Assembly: GCF_024460775.1 (NCBI RefSeq)
Contig: NZ_JANFYZ010000014.1
Coordinates: 1 to 64,000 of the forward strand
Length of the DNA stretch: 64,000 bases
Origin: Desulfovibrio desulfuricans
Lineage (GTDB): Bacteria > Desulfobacterota > Desulfovibrionia > Desulfovibrionales > Desulfovibrionaceae
Reading direction: 5' to 3'
Part shown: positions 52,687-61,417 of the stretch, piece by piece
How positions within the stretch are numbered: the stretch's first letter is position 1
Layout of the letters: each line of letters begins with the position of its first letter
Made by a program: the position numbers and the translations under genes
The notes under the pieces: model-generated
Seen by the model: only the letters and a program-made list of their open reading frames with translations
Database searches by the model: none
Told to the model about the DNA's origin: nothing

Positions 52687-54318
52687 CTATGCCTCCAGGG
52701 GGGCCCAAATGATTTCACGCTGTTTCAGGCCGTAGCGTATCAATGCCTGCTCAATGCCGGGCATGTGCAGCCTGCGGGCAAAAACTACAATGGGCAGATT
52801 GCCGTCCTTGGCAAACTCTTCCGCCATGTGCTCGGGGTTGCGTATTTCCAGCCCGTCCACCTTGGCCGGAGCGCTGCCCACGTCCACCAGAAAGCAACGG
52901 GCGTTCACATTGCTGAAAAACTGGCGGTATTGACGCCATGCGGCACCGCAGCCCCAGAAATAAACTTCTCGGCCAGCGAGGGCCTTGGCGCGTTTTTCCA
53001 CCTCGCCCAACAGAACAGTGTTGAACAGGGTATGTATTTTGTCGGGCAGGGCGGCCAGCTCTTCAAAGGAACAGTCCTCGCCGGGAAGCTGCGCAAAAGC
53101 CTCGTCGTCAAGCAGGCAACGCAGATAGAGCATCAGGCCGCGATAGTAGAGATGCCGCTCGTGCCTGTGTTCAGGCAGCACGAATGGATATTGGTCGTAC
53201 AGGGCATCAAAGGGCAGCCCCTGATACAGAAAGTATCTGCGTTTTGGGGCGAGGTGCGGCCCTTCAACTATGGGCAGGTGAACAACCCTTTTGAGGGCTT
53301 CGGCGTATTCTGCGTCCGTATCCACGCAAAACAGGCTTTCATCGTTGTCCTTGAGGCGCAACGGTACGTTAAAACCTTTGAAAAACGATGGGAGGTCCTC
53401 GTCCTCAACAATGTCTTCGCGGTAGTTGCCGGGGTACCAGGTCTTTGCATAGCGCTCTATGGTGTCCACATCGTACTGTTGATCCACAACACTTACCTGA
53501 TCGTTGAGGCGAATCAGCTTGCGTTTGCGGAAGTCGCCCAGCAGGCTTGGGCTGAAAAGCTCGCCTCTGTGGCCAAGTAATTGACGCTCGCCGGGCAGGC
53601 ACATGCCGCAACGCGGGCAAAGCTGGCTGACCTGTTCCTGAAACTCATGCGGCTTGCGCTTCCACCATCCGGCCTCAACGGGCCATGCGTTGGCGCCGTC
53701 AAACAGCAGCATGTCCAGAGCTGCGCCCACTTCGCAAAAGTAGGCTCCGTGAATGTTGACGGTGGGGCTCCAGCAGCGTTGCAGCCAGCAGTTGTTGATG
53801 AGCTTCCACATCAGGGCCTTGTCGGGTACGGCCTCTTCTACTGCAATGGTCAACGGGTGATGACTGCACGAGGTCATCTGTTCTTCGTTATGGGGGTTAA
53901 AGCGGATGGTGCGGTAGGTGCGCGTCATGTCCGAATTGGTTTCCGGCCACTGCGTCCACGGATATTCCGGCTTCCAATTGTACAGCGAATTGGGATCCAA
54001 CGGCGTGGTGCTGACGGTCTTGGGCGTGCTGGGCAGGCCAGACGTGAAGATGTTCAGCTTTTCCTGCGGCAGATGTTTGCGCAGCAGAGCGTTGATTTCG
54101 TCAAACTGCGGGTGGAGCAGGGGTTCGCCGCCGATGATGCTGACCTCTGTGGGCCAGTCTTTATAGGCAAGAATAGCGGCCTCTATTTGCTCCAAAGGCA
54201 TGTGACGCCGTTGATCCGGTCGCAGATGGCGCTCATATCTTGTGCAGTATACGCACGAGTGGGGGCAAACAGTCGTAATGTCGATAAGTGCGCTCCAGCG
54301 CTTGTAGATATAGTCCAC
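52687..54318 (-). CDS. Radical SAM enzyme with C-terminal Rossmann-like module
   Basis: The protein has 543 residues. The cluster motif Cys18-x3-Cys22-x2-Cys25 (TVCPHSCVYC) and the GGEPLLHP SAM-binding segment are clear. A second Cys group (SQLCPRCGMC near 233) may bind another cluster. The last 100 residues (from REVYFWGCGAAWRQY) match the C-terminal module of the methyltransferase at 43934-45016. The start is GTG at 54318 with GGAG seven bases before it. The preceding glycosyltransferase's restored reading frame ends two bases upstream. Substrate is unknown, probably a sugar or its carrier. Confidence 0.82.
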   Translation of the reverse strand: MDYIYKRWSALIDITTVCPHSCVYCTRYERHLRPDQRRHMPLEQIEAAILAYKDWPTEVSIIGGEPLLHPQFDEINALLRKHLPQEKLNIFTSGLPSTPKTVSTTPLDPNSLYNWKPEYPWTQWPETNSDMTRTYRTIRFNPHNEEQMTSCSHHPLTIAVEEAVPDKALMWKLINNCWLQRCWSPTVNIHGAYFCEVGAALDMLLFDGANAWPVEAGWWKRKPHEFQEQVSQLCPRCGMCLPGERQLLGHRGELFSPSLLGDFRKRKLIRLNDQVSVVDQQYDVDTIERYAKTWYPGNYREDIVEDEDLPSFFKGFNVPLRLKDNDESLFCVDTDAEYAEALKRVVHLPIVEGPHLAPKRRYFLYQGLPFDALYDQYPFVLPEHRHERHLYYRGLMLYLRCLLDDEAFAQLPGEDCSFEELAALPDKIHTLFNTVLLGEVEKRAKALAGREVYFWGCGAAWRQYRQFFSNVNARCFLVDVGSAPAKVDGLEIRNPEHMAEEFAKDGNLPIVVFARRLHMPGIEQALIRYGLKQREIIWAPLEA

Positions 54319-54320
54319 AA

Positions 54321-54733
54321 TTATACTCCGGATGTAGCAATAAATGTGTTGTAGTCGCGCTCGTCAAGGACGGATTTCGCCTCACGATGCCAGATTGAAA
54401 ATAGTGGGCCGAGAGGTGTCATCCAGTCGCTGCGGTGTACTGCGCCGGGGGCGAAACGCCATGGTTTGTTGCAGTTAAGGTAGTGCAGAAAAAACGGCAC
54501 ATTACCAGACAGCACAGATCCATTAAACATGTTAAACCTGTCATCAAGCGGCATGCAGAAATTTTCATCCAGCATGCAAAAGAAATTCAACAGAGTTTCT
54601 TCATTATAGAAGAGAAATTCCGGGCCTATCTTTGCATATGCCTGAGTGCTTTGCCGTGAAAACTGTATTTTTGCCAGTGCTGCATTGTTAGCAAAAACTA
54701 CGCCAGGATTGTTTAGGGGGGCAAGCCAGTTCC
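54321..54733 (-). pseudogene. Out-of-frame C-terminal part of the GT8-type glycosyltransferase
   Basis: Read in the frame +1 relative to the upstream part, this segment encodes WLAPLNNPGVVFANNAALAK, then FYNEETLLNFF, PLDDRFNMFNGSV and FFLHYLNCNKPW. These are typical of the end of GT8-fold transferases (D-Q/E-ET-LN and H-x-KPW). The frame is open from the C8 tract at 54734 to a TAA just before the next gene. Losing one C from that tract joins it to the main frame. Confidence 0.75.
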
Positions 54734-56514
54734 GGGGGGGGAAGCCCTAATTCCTTTTCAATGCCTGTATGATTGTCGGTAATGGAAAAAGATCTGGCAG
54801 CAGGGTTGGCCCCGCTAATGGCAACATAGGGCGTGCGGGCAAAAATTTCATTCGGGCGGAAGGGCTGCACGCAAACAATGTCGGCGTGCAAACCCAGGCT
54901 GAAAGTATAGCCCCGCTCGTAGAGCATCTCTGGAGCAAAAAGTTGCACATAGGCTTCGGGCGTTGTGTGCATGTGCTTGATGTCAAAGCTGTTTCCATCG
55001 CCGCTATGCAAGACTTCAATATCATATTTGCGCAGCAGTGCCTTTCCTGCGTCTGACAGACGGTGGGCATCGGTAACAAAAAATGCATCGGCTTGTGCTG
55101 TTCGACGGCGCGTTGATTCCAGCGCCACAATGGCGGGGAAAAGATAATTTTCATCGCCCGCGCAAAACAGGGCGTAGTCTTTTTGCCTGCTTGCGGTCAT
55201 CGGCAAGGGGCCAGTTGGCTCTTCTTGCTCAAAAATGTGGCGCAGGCCGTGCAACAAAAGATCTTGGCGGGCCAGAGCGGCCTCGCTGCGCGCTTGCGCC
55301 AGGCCAGCTGCAACGCTGCTGCTGTCGCTGTCATCAAAGTCACTGCCGCCGCCACGGAAAATAAGACGCACGTTGGGCAGGGGCGGGGTAGCACCCTGTG
55401 CTCTAGAGTCGGCCTGATGCGCCGCTTTGCGCAGCACAAGCGATGCCCAGAAATCAGCGGTGAAGCATGAGCGTGCAGGAGTCAAAGCGTGCTGCGCCGC
55501 GGTTGTGACCAAGGTATCAGGGCCGAACGAAACAGGCGAAGGCGTAAGCTGCACAACGCTTTTTCCAAACCAGCGGGCCTCATCAAGCCTTTTGCTGTTC
55601 AGACCCACCACCGTGCTGATGGACGGGTGCGACAGCATCATGACAGTATTTTTTAAAAAAAGATGGGGTGCTGGCAGCATTACTGCGTTCAGTTCTTGGC
55701 GCAGCAGCGCTTCATCCTGCCCGGAAAGGCCGGGCCCGGGCGTGTACGGCCCGTTGCGGTTCACATATGCCAGAACAACAGGGTGCTGTTCCGCCAGATC
55801 CCGCAGTGTTTGCGCGTGCGCGCTGAAGCTGTCGCGCTGATTGTCCGGGGTCAGAGGCAGGGGATCCATCCAGTCCTGAGCCAGCACAAGCAGGGAGTTT
55901 TCAGGAATATAGTTTAAAAAAGCATTGGGGGCGTAGCGCGCTTTCTGCCAGTCTGCGCAGCGTTCTATCTCTTCATCCTCCAGGCAGTTGAGGCCCAGAG
56001 TTTGAGCGATTTCCGGCACATTGGTGGAAAAAGCAAAAACAAGATCGGGCAAGAAACTCGCCGGATGGATATGGGCATTGATCCAGTCTATACCGCAGGC
56101 GGTGAGCACGCTGGTTGTGAATGTGGAAAGGCTGTAGCCAACCACAAGCACATTTTCGCAATGCTGGGCGTTGGTAAGGATGTGCTGCCTGGCAAATGCG
56201 CAGGCCTCTTCAGTCACGCCTTGGCGGCACAGGCAAAGCCAGTCGTTCTGCTCGGGGGCCGGAGTGCCGTTGGCGTTGGCGTAAAAACGGCGCACATCCT
56301 GCCGGGCCTGATCGTTGTGCTGTACCAGCCGTACGGAAAGCTTCGTGCCCTGAGCTGCTGGGAGGCGGCAAAGATGGAAAAAGCTTTCGGCAAAATAGTG
56401 CCAGTGCATTTCTGCTTTTATTGGCGAAAGGGGTCTGACTGGCGGCAGCCGAAAAAAGTCGCCCAGAAAAACCACTTCGCGCCAGTGCGCGGCGGATTGT
56501 TGCTTTGCGTCCAT
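54688..56514 (-). CDS. GT8-type glycosyltransferase, truncated by a frameshift at a C8 tract
   Basis: As written, the gene encodes 608 residues. The N-terminal 430 are unrecognised but start MDAKQQSAAHWREVVFLGDFF and look like a glycan-cluster protein. From about residue 455 (DYALFCAGDENYLFPAIVALESTRR) a GT8-like GT-A domain begins, with the donor/metal segment YTFSLGLHADIVCVQPF. The frame then crosses eight C (54734-54741, minus strand) and ends 16 codons later. The missing end is intact in the next frame, so this is a phase-variable, recently broken or mis-sequenced gene. ATG 56514 is two bases after the previous stop. Confidence 0.75.
   Translation of the reverse strand: MDAKQQSAAHWREVVFLGDFFRLPPVRPLSPIKAEMHWHYFAESFFHLCRLPAAQGTKLSVRLVQHNDQARQDVRRFYANANGTPAPEQNDWLCLCRQGVTEEACAFARQHILTNAQHCENVLVVGYSLSTFTTSVLTACGIDWINAHIHPASFLPDLVFAFSTNVPEIAQTLGLNCLEDEEIERCADWQKARYAPNAFLNYIPENSLLVLAQDWMDPLPLTPDNQRDSFSAHAQTLRDLAEQHPVVLAYVNRNGPYTPGPGLSGQDEALLRQELNAVMLPAPHLFLKNTVMMLSHPSISTVVGLNSKRLDEARWFGKSVVQLTPSPVSFGPDTLVTTAAQHALTPARSCFTADFWASLVLRKAAHQADSRAQGATPPLPNVRLIFRGGGSDFDDSDSSSVAAGLAQARSEAALARQDLLLHGLRHIFEQEEPTGPLPMTASRQKDYALFCAGDENYLFPAIVALESTRRRTAQADAFFVTDAHRLSDAGKALLRKYDIEVLHSGDGNSFDIKHMHTTPEAYVQLFAPEMLYERGYTFSLGLHADIVCVQPFRPNEIFARTPYVAISGANPAARSFSITDNHTGIEKELGLPPPELACPPKQSWRSFC
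54734..54741 (-). repeat. C8 homopolymer tract, putative phase-variation site
   Basis: Eight C on the minus strand inside the GT8-type gene. With seven or ten, the two halves of the gene share one frame; with eight they do not. Confidence 0.7.
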
Positions 56515-56516
56515 GA

Positions 56517-57524
56517 TCAAAACGGCTTGTTGGGCTTGGGTTGCAAGGTTTGCAGGCAACCGAGTATTTTTGCGGCATTGTGACGGTTGCCGAGCAAAAG
56601 CACCTTTATGAACGTGCGGGCATCCGTATGCCGCAGCATGGCGTCAAGGGTCGCGTCTGAAATGATCATTCCGTCCTTGTTAACCGCCGCCGTGCTTGCG
56701 TGCCCCACCTTTACGCTCAGATGTTCCGTCAGCACGTTGCGTAGCGCATCCTGCAGGGATTGCGGGCATCCGTGCTGCTCAAAGTAGGCGGGCAATTCCT
56801 GCAACATATGCCATACGTAAGTGGCGCGTTCCGGCCCTTCAGCGAATTTCATTCTTTCGTTGGAAAAGTCGTAGGCATAGCCGTAGGCTGCGTGCGGGCT
56901 GCCAACATATTTTTGGGCATGAAAGGCTGTGGTCAGGCAGATGCAGGCGTCTTCCACAAAGCGCCGCACACTGCTGCGCTCCAACGCATCGCACGCCTTT
57001 AACGCAACGCTGCGGGAGAGAAATTTGTTCCAGACCGTGGACTGCTGCTGGAAATTGGGTGAGGTAACGTAGGTTTGAAAGATGTCCTGTCCCGTCAGAT
57101 GCTCTACGGGCGGATCCATGGTAAGAAACCATGCGGCAAAACTGCCATCGGCATTGATGCGGGCAGTGCGAAAGTGCAGAATATCCGGCTGCTCGCGTTG
57201 AAAAAGAGCCACGTTTTTGCCCAGTGATTCCGTGCCCCATATGAGGTCGTCGGCATCGGCAAAACCAATGATGTTTCCTTTGGCGGCCCGCATGCCCTCT
57301 AATCTGGCCCGCATAGTGTAAATGGGGGCAGTATGCGGCAGAAGGGTTATATTGAGTCCCTTCGTTCTATAGGCTTCGACCAGTGGCAGGCACGGCTCGT
57401 CCGAGCAGTCATCGACCAGCACTACCTCAATATCCTTGAAGTCCTGAGCCAGGACACTGTCCAGAAGATGGGGCAGGCATTGCAGATGATTGTGGTGCGG
57501 TACGATGAGCGAGAGTTCCGGCAT
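56517..57524 (-). CDS. GT2 family glycosyltransferase
   Basis: This 335-residue transferase begins with the GT-A motif LSLIVPHHNHLQCLPHLLDSVLAQDFKDIEVVLVDDCSDEP and has GFADADDLIW as the D-x-D metal site. The remainder is helical. ATG 57524 is chosen over the longer open frame because it starts the catalytic domain two bases after the acyltransferase stop. It is co-operonic with both neighbours. Confidence 0.9.
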   Translation of the reverse strand: MPELSLIVPHHNHLQCLPHLLDSVLAQDFKDIEVVLVDDCSDEPCLPLVEAYRTKGLNITLLPHTAPIYTMRARLEGMRAAKGNIIGFADADDLIWGTESLGKNVALFQREQPDILHFRTARINADGSFAAWFLTMDPPVEHLTGQDIFQTYVTSPNFQQQSTVWNKFLSRSVALKACDALERSSVRRFVEDACICLTTAFHAQKYVGSPHAAYGYAYDFSNERMKFAEGPERATYVWHMLQELPAYFEQHGCPQSLQDALRNVLTEHLSVKVGHASTAAVNKDGMIISDATLDAMLRHTDARTFIKVLLLGNRHNAAKILGCLQTLQPKPNKPF

Positions 57525-57526
57525 GG

Positions 57527-58156
57527 TCAGTCTATCCTCATTGCCGGGTTGCCCGCCATGCGCCAACCATCGCGGCAACCTTTATAAATGTACGCGCCTG
57601 GCGCGATAATATTGCTGTTGCCGATGTTTGCCCCTGGCAGCACAACGGAGCGCACCCCAAAGGCGTTTCCATCGCCAATATGCGTATCGCCCAAAATCAG
57701 GGCGTAGGGTCCAAAAAAGTTGCCATCGCCAATGACAGCGTCATGCCCGACAACAACCGCGCCATTGAAATAATTGGCATTGCCAATGATTGCATCGCAC
57801 GAAAAATGGCAGTTGGCAGTGACAATCATTGCTTCACCCACATGAGCGCTTTCGCCCACGTAGGATGACGGGTGCACGAGGTTGCAAAAGCTCGCGCCAC
57901 GCGCCTTCCACTTGGCGTAGGCCTTGAGGCGCAGCTCCGGTGAAGCGATGCCGATGACAAATACATCATCCTGTTCAGGAACGAAGGCATCGTCCACGCC
58001 TATTTCCATTTCTGCAAGGTTGCGCAACTTTTGCGGATAGCCTTCAAAGGACAAAAAACCCTTGAAGCGCAGTCTGTCGCCCCAGATTTCCTGCGCCATC
58101 CAGTAGCATTCTCTTGCTGCCGAAGAATTGCCGATGATTACAAGATTTTTATCCAT
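57527..58156 (-). CDS. PglD/NeuD-type sugar O/N-acyltransferase
   Basis: The protein has 209 residues. An N-terminal Rossmann-like PglD_N domain (NLVIIGNSSAARECYWMAQEI) precedes a left-handed beta-helix of hexapeptide repeats (GNANYFNGAVVVGHDAVIGDGNFFGPYALILGDTHIGDGNAFGVRSVVLPGANIG). Relatives acylate amino sugars such as those on bacterial flagellin and glycans. The KAS III, ACP and ketoreductase genes just upstream suggest an acyl-ACP donor instead of acetyl-CoA. The ATG overlaps the reductase stop by one base (TGATG). Confidence 0.88.
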   Translation of the reverse strand: MDKNLVIIGNSSAARECYWMAQEIWGDRLRFKGFLSFEGYPQKLRNLAEMEIGVDDAFVPEQDDVFVIGIASPELRLKAYAKWKARGASFCNLVHPSSYVGESAHVGEAMIVTANCHFSCDAIIGNANYFNGAVVVGHDAVIGDGNFFGPYALILGDTHIGDGNAFGVRSVVLPGANIGNSNIIAPGAYIYKGCRDGWRMAGNPAMRID

Positions 58157-58911
58157 CAGTAGCGTCCGCCGTCCATAACTACAGTTTGGCCTGTTATCCA
58201 TTTACCGGAGTCACTCAGCAAAAATACTATAGTCTGGGCCACGTCTTCGGGGGTGCCAATGCCCAAAGGATAGGCTGCCAGCGCCTGATCGCGTGCATCA
58301 GGGCTGAGCATTGCGAAATATTGTTCGCTCATGGGTGTGCGGACCATGGCCGGAGCAACTGCGTTGATCCGTATGCCCTGAGGGGCCAGCTCTCTGCTCA
58401 GGCTTATGGTTGCCGCCTGTATGGCCGCCTTGGCGCCGCCATATGCCGCAAGCCCGGCTTCTTTGGCAAGGGCGGCGGCTGAAGACAGAAAAATAATTGA
58501 AGAACCCTGGCCCATGTTATTGCGCTTGTCGGCAAAGCCTCTTGCCAGCAGCAGGGGCGCATGGACGTGTATATCATAAAGGCTTGCAGCAGCGTTTCTG
58601 TCGTACGCGCGCAGGGGCATAACCGCGGCATAGCCCGCGCAACAGACCAGAGCGGTCAGTTTGCCGTATTTTTGACGCAAACCGGCAACCCATTGCGGCA
58701 GTGAATCCATATCCTCTTGCAGGTCGCGTGGCTCAATGTGTAAAAATTCTTGATGCGCGCATGAATTTTTCAGGTTCTGGAGCCGGGGCATGTCGCGTCC
58801 GCTGGCAATGACGGTAGCTCCCATCTGGTTGCACAGAAGGGCTACAGCCATGCCAATGCCAGAGCTGGCGCCTGTGACAAGAACGCGATTTTCCGGCGTC
58901 AGCATGGTCAT
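58156..58911 (-). CDS. FabG-like 3-oxoacyl-ACP reductase (SDR)
   Basis: This 251-residue classical short-chain dehydrogenase has the cofactor motif VLVTGASSGIGMAVALL, the catalytic Ser in SSAAALA, Tyr-x3-Lys in AAYGGAKAAIQ, and C-terminal TGQTVVMDGGRY. It is expected to reduce a 3-oxoacyl-ACP to the 3-hydroxyacyl form. Its ATG overlaps the ACP stop by four bases, so it is tied to the ACP and KAS III pair. Confidence 0.88.
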   Translation of the reverse strand: MTMLTPENRVLVTGASSGIGMAVALLCNQMGATVIASGRDMPRLQNLKNSCAHQEFLHIEPRDLQEDMDSLPQWVAGLRQKYGKLTALVCCAGYAAVMPLRAYDRNAAASLYDIHVHAPLLLARGFADKRNNMGQGSSIIFLSSAAALAKEAGLAAYGGAKAAIQAATISLSRELAPQGIRINAVAPAMVRTPMSEQYFAMLSPDARDQALAAYPLGIGTPEDVAQTIVFLLSDSGKWITGQTVVMDGGRY

Positions 58912-59138
58912 GCGATTTTGCCTTCCCCAAGGCTCATGAGGTCTGCAACGGTGTTCACGTCTTTGTATTGCGAAAACCGGGTCTTTACCCCAAGTTCTTT
59001 GTCAAACAGGGCAATGCACGACATGATTGACAAAGAATCCCATTCCTCCATTCCTGTGAGCTTTGTGTCGGGAGTAATCGGGGTGTCCGTCTGCAAAATA
59101 TCTTGCAGAGTTGCAAAGAATTTTTTTTGCTCGAGCAT
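58908..59138 (-). CDS. Acyl carrier protein
   Basis: This 76-residue acidic four-helix carrier has its phosphopantetheine attachment at Ser35 in EEWDSLSIMS (family motif DSL). It is not the housekeeping ACP, which would be linked to fabF and fabD. The ribosome site AAGGAGG lies inside the final codons of the KAS III gene, and stop and start overlap (TAATG). The KAS III reading frame can enter this gene by a -1 shift. Confidence 0.9.
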   Translation of the reverse strand: MLEQKKFFATLQDILQTDTPITPDTKLTGMEEWDSLSIMSCIALFDKELGVKTRFSQYKDVNTVADLMSLGEGKIA

Positions 59139-60322
59139 TATAATTCCTCCTTGGGAGGGGGGGGCGTTTTTTTTCCTGTAATTTTGTTTTGCCAGTAGGC
59201 CAGGTATTCTTGCTGCGTCATGGTATCTGCTGGGGGATCAAAATCAGAAACACCCGTACAGACAATGGTGTCTGTATCCATAATGGCTGATGCCCAGGCA
59301 AGCCCTACGCCGAATCCGCACAACATCAGGCGCTGTTTTTTACTGAACTCAATCTCCTGCCACGCATCGCACAACGCTGTTGGTATGGAGGCTGCGGCAG
59401 TGTTGCCGAATTTGCTGAAAGCCCCCATTATTGTCTTTTGCTGTGAAAAACCAGCAGCTTCCGCAATCATGGACATGATCTGCTTGTTAGCCTGATGGGG
59501 TACAAACCAGTCGATGTCTTCCGCGTTCATGCCTGCCCAGGCGAGTGTTTCAATGATATGCGGCGGAACCGTGTTGACCGTAAAGTCAAAGATGGCGCCG
59601 CCATCCATAAAAATGTTTGTCAGTCGCCAGGGCGTGCCGTTGGGGTCGTGCAGATACTCGCAGTATGCGGCATAGTCTTCAACATTTTTGGGCAGGGGCA
59701 ACCTGTAGCCGCCAGCGGGAATCATCAGGGATTCTGCGCCGCCGCCATCAGAACCCAGAGAGAACCACGACCGCCTCTCGATCTCTGAATACTCCACAAT
59801 GGTGGCACTGCCTGCATCGCCGAAAACCGGTGTGACTACCCGGTTATCTCTGTCAAGCGTCTGGCACATGCCGTCCCCCACCAGCAAGAGTACCCGTGAG
59901 GCTGCCCGGCTTTCCACCAGAGAAAAAGCAAGCCAGAGACCGTAAACGTAGCCGGAACAGCCCTGATTTACGTCAAAAGCTGCACAGTGTTGCGAAAGAC
60001 CCAGCTTTTTTTGAAGAATGCAGGCCGTCGCGGGCAGTATGTGGTCTGGCCGCTGAGTCAAAAATATGATGGCATCAATTGAAGTACGCTCGATTTTCAT
60101 ATTGCTGAAAAGGATTTCAGCCGCCTGACGGCTCAAATCGGAAGGCGTAATACCAGGTTGAGACACTCGACGGCAATCCATGCCCACTATTTTGGTCATC
60201 CGGTTGGCTTTTTTAATATCGCCATTAAAATATTGCAGTTCATCTTCAAGGCGGATTTCGTCTTTGGGAACTACGGTGTGTATGCCGGAAATTTTTGCAT
60301 GAAAAAATTGTGATTGCGCCAT
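59138..60322 (-). CDS. 3-oxoacyl-ACP synthase III-like enzyme
   Basis: This 394-residue FabH-type condensing enzyme has the complete catalytic triad: Cys122 (FDVNQGCSGYVYG), His276 (WFVPHQANK) and Asn307 (FSKFGNTAAAS). It probably condenses an acyl-CoA with a malonyl-ACP. It is somewhat longer than housekeeping FabH because of a C-terminal tail ending in a Lys/Pro run. The tail contains A8 and C8 tracts on the coding strand. It lies three bases after the aminotransferase gene. Confidence 0.9.
   Translation of the reverse strand: MAQSQFFHAKISGIHTVVPKDEIRLEDELQYFNGDIKKANRMTKIVGMDCRRVSQPGITPSDLSRQAAEILFSNMKIERTSIDAIIFLTQRPDHILPATACILQKKLGLSQHCAAFDVNQGCSGYVYGLWLAFSLVESRAASRVLLLVGDGMCQTLDRDNRVVTPVFGDAGSATIVEYSEIERRSWFSLGSDGGGAESLMIPAGGYRLPLPKNVEDYAAYCEYLHDPNGTPWRLTNIFMDGGAIFDFTVNTVPPHIIETLAWAGMNAEDIDWFVPHQANKQIMSMIAEAAGFSQQKTIMGAFSKFGNTAAASIPTALCDAWQEIEFSKKQRLMLCGFGVGLAWASAIMDTDTIVCTGVSDFDPPADTMTQQEYLAYWQNKITGKKTPPPPKEEL
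59157..59174 (-). promoter_or_regulatory. Slippery A8/C8 stretch at the KAS III-ACP junction
   Basis: The coding strand has eight A (59167-59174), CG, then eight C (59157-59164). In the KAS III frame the A run forms the heptamer A AAA AAA. From there the -1 frame has no stop and passes in frame through the ACP start codon. Confidence 0.45.
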
Positions 60323-60325
60323 AAT

Positions 60326-61417
60326 CTAACCTTCCAGGCAATGGTTGATGCAGTGCGCTATGCGCTCTACAATTTCTTCCTCCAGCCCCGCATAGAGAGG
60401 GAGGCAAAGAACCCTGCGCGCTACGCTTTCTGCCACAGGACACGGCAATGCATTTTTGATGTAGGGCAGCGTGTTCAATGACGGATAAAAGTACCGCCTG
60501 GGGAAAATATTATCCTTGGCAAGGGTATGCACAATTCGTTCCAAAATTTTTTCATCATCAAGAATTACGGGGTAATATGCATGATTCCAAATCAGGCCCT
60601 GGCGCAGGGCCGGTCGTCGCAACCCCTTGTCTGGCAGAAGGGTATCATACATTGCACTAACAATGCTGCGTTCTGCAATATTTTCACGCACTTTATCAAG
60701 AATGCACAAGCCCATTGCGGCATGCAGCTCGGAAAGTTTGGCGTTTATACCAAGCCGGAAGTGCTGATTCCCCTGATGCCCATAGGCGCGCATCAGCAGA
60801 AAGGCCTCTCGCGCTTCGTCTGTTTGGGTGACAAGGCAACCGCCTTCTACAGTATTGAACACCTTGGTTGCGTGAAAGCTGCATGCAGCGGCGTCTCCAT
60901 AGCTTAATAGGCTACGGTTGTTGTACGAAGCGCCAAAAGAATGCGCTGCATCATACAGGACGCGCAGGTCATGATTTTTAGCCAGTGCATCAAGTGAATC
61001 TACATCGCAAATATTGCCGTAAATGTGCACTGGAAGAATACCAGCAGTCTCTGGGGTGAGTCTTTCGGCAACACTTTGGGGATCAAGGCAACAGGTTTCC
61101 TCGTCGATATCGGCAAATACAACGTTGCAACCTTCCCAGAGCAATGCTGAAAGGGTTGCAACATAGGTAAAGGGTGTCGTGATGACTGTTTTGCCCGCCA
61201 TGCCAAGTACATGCAGGCCCAGCTGCAAGGCTATGGTGCCGTTGGCGCATACATTGACTCGTGGCGTTTCCAGAAACTGGGCGAGCCGAATCTCCAATTC
61301 TTGTGAAAAGGGGCCATGATTTGTCAAATGCTGGGAAGCAAAAATTCGCGAAACATAGGCAGCATATTCTTGCTCTGTTGGCATCAGTGGACGCGTGACG
61401 TAACAAGGAGTGTTCAT
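60326..61417 (-). CDS. DegT/DnrJ/EryC1 sugar aminotransferase
   Basis: This 363-residue PLP enzyme, probably acting on a nucleotide-linked keto sugar, has the PLP lysine in SFHATKVFNTVEGGC. Other landmarks are NGTIALQLGLHVLGM, VYDAAHSFGA-like VLYDAAHSFGASY, and the start YVSRIFASQHLTNHGPFSQELE. It would give the amino group that the downstream PglD-type enzyme then acylates. It is the first gene of the island, with a weak ribosome site and an AT-rich upstream region. Confidence 0.92.
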   Translation of the reverse strand: MNTPCYVTRPLMPTEQEYAAYVSRIFASQHLTNHGPFSQELEIRLAQFLETPRVNVCANGTIALQLGLHVLGMAGKTVITTPFTYVATLSALLWEGCNVVFADIDEETCCLDPQSVAERLTPETAGILPVHIYGNICDVDSLDALAKNHDLRVLYDAAHSFGASYNNRSLLSYGDAAACSFHATKVFNTVEGGCLVTQTDEAREAFLLMRAYGHQGNQHFRLGINAKLSELHAAMGLCILDKVRENIAERSIVSAMYDTLLPDKGLRRPALRQGLIWNHAYYPVILDDEKILERIVHTLAKDNIFPRRYFYPSLNTLPYIKNALPCPVAESVARRVLCLPLYAGLEEEIVERIAHCINHCLEG

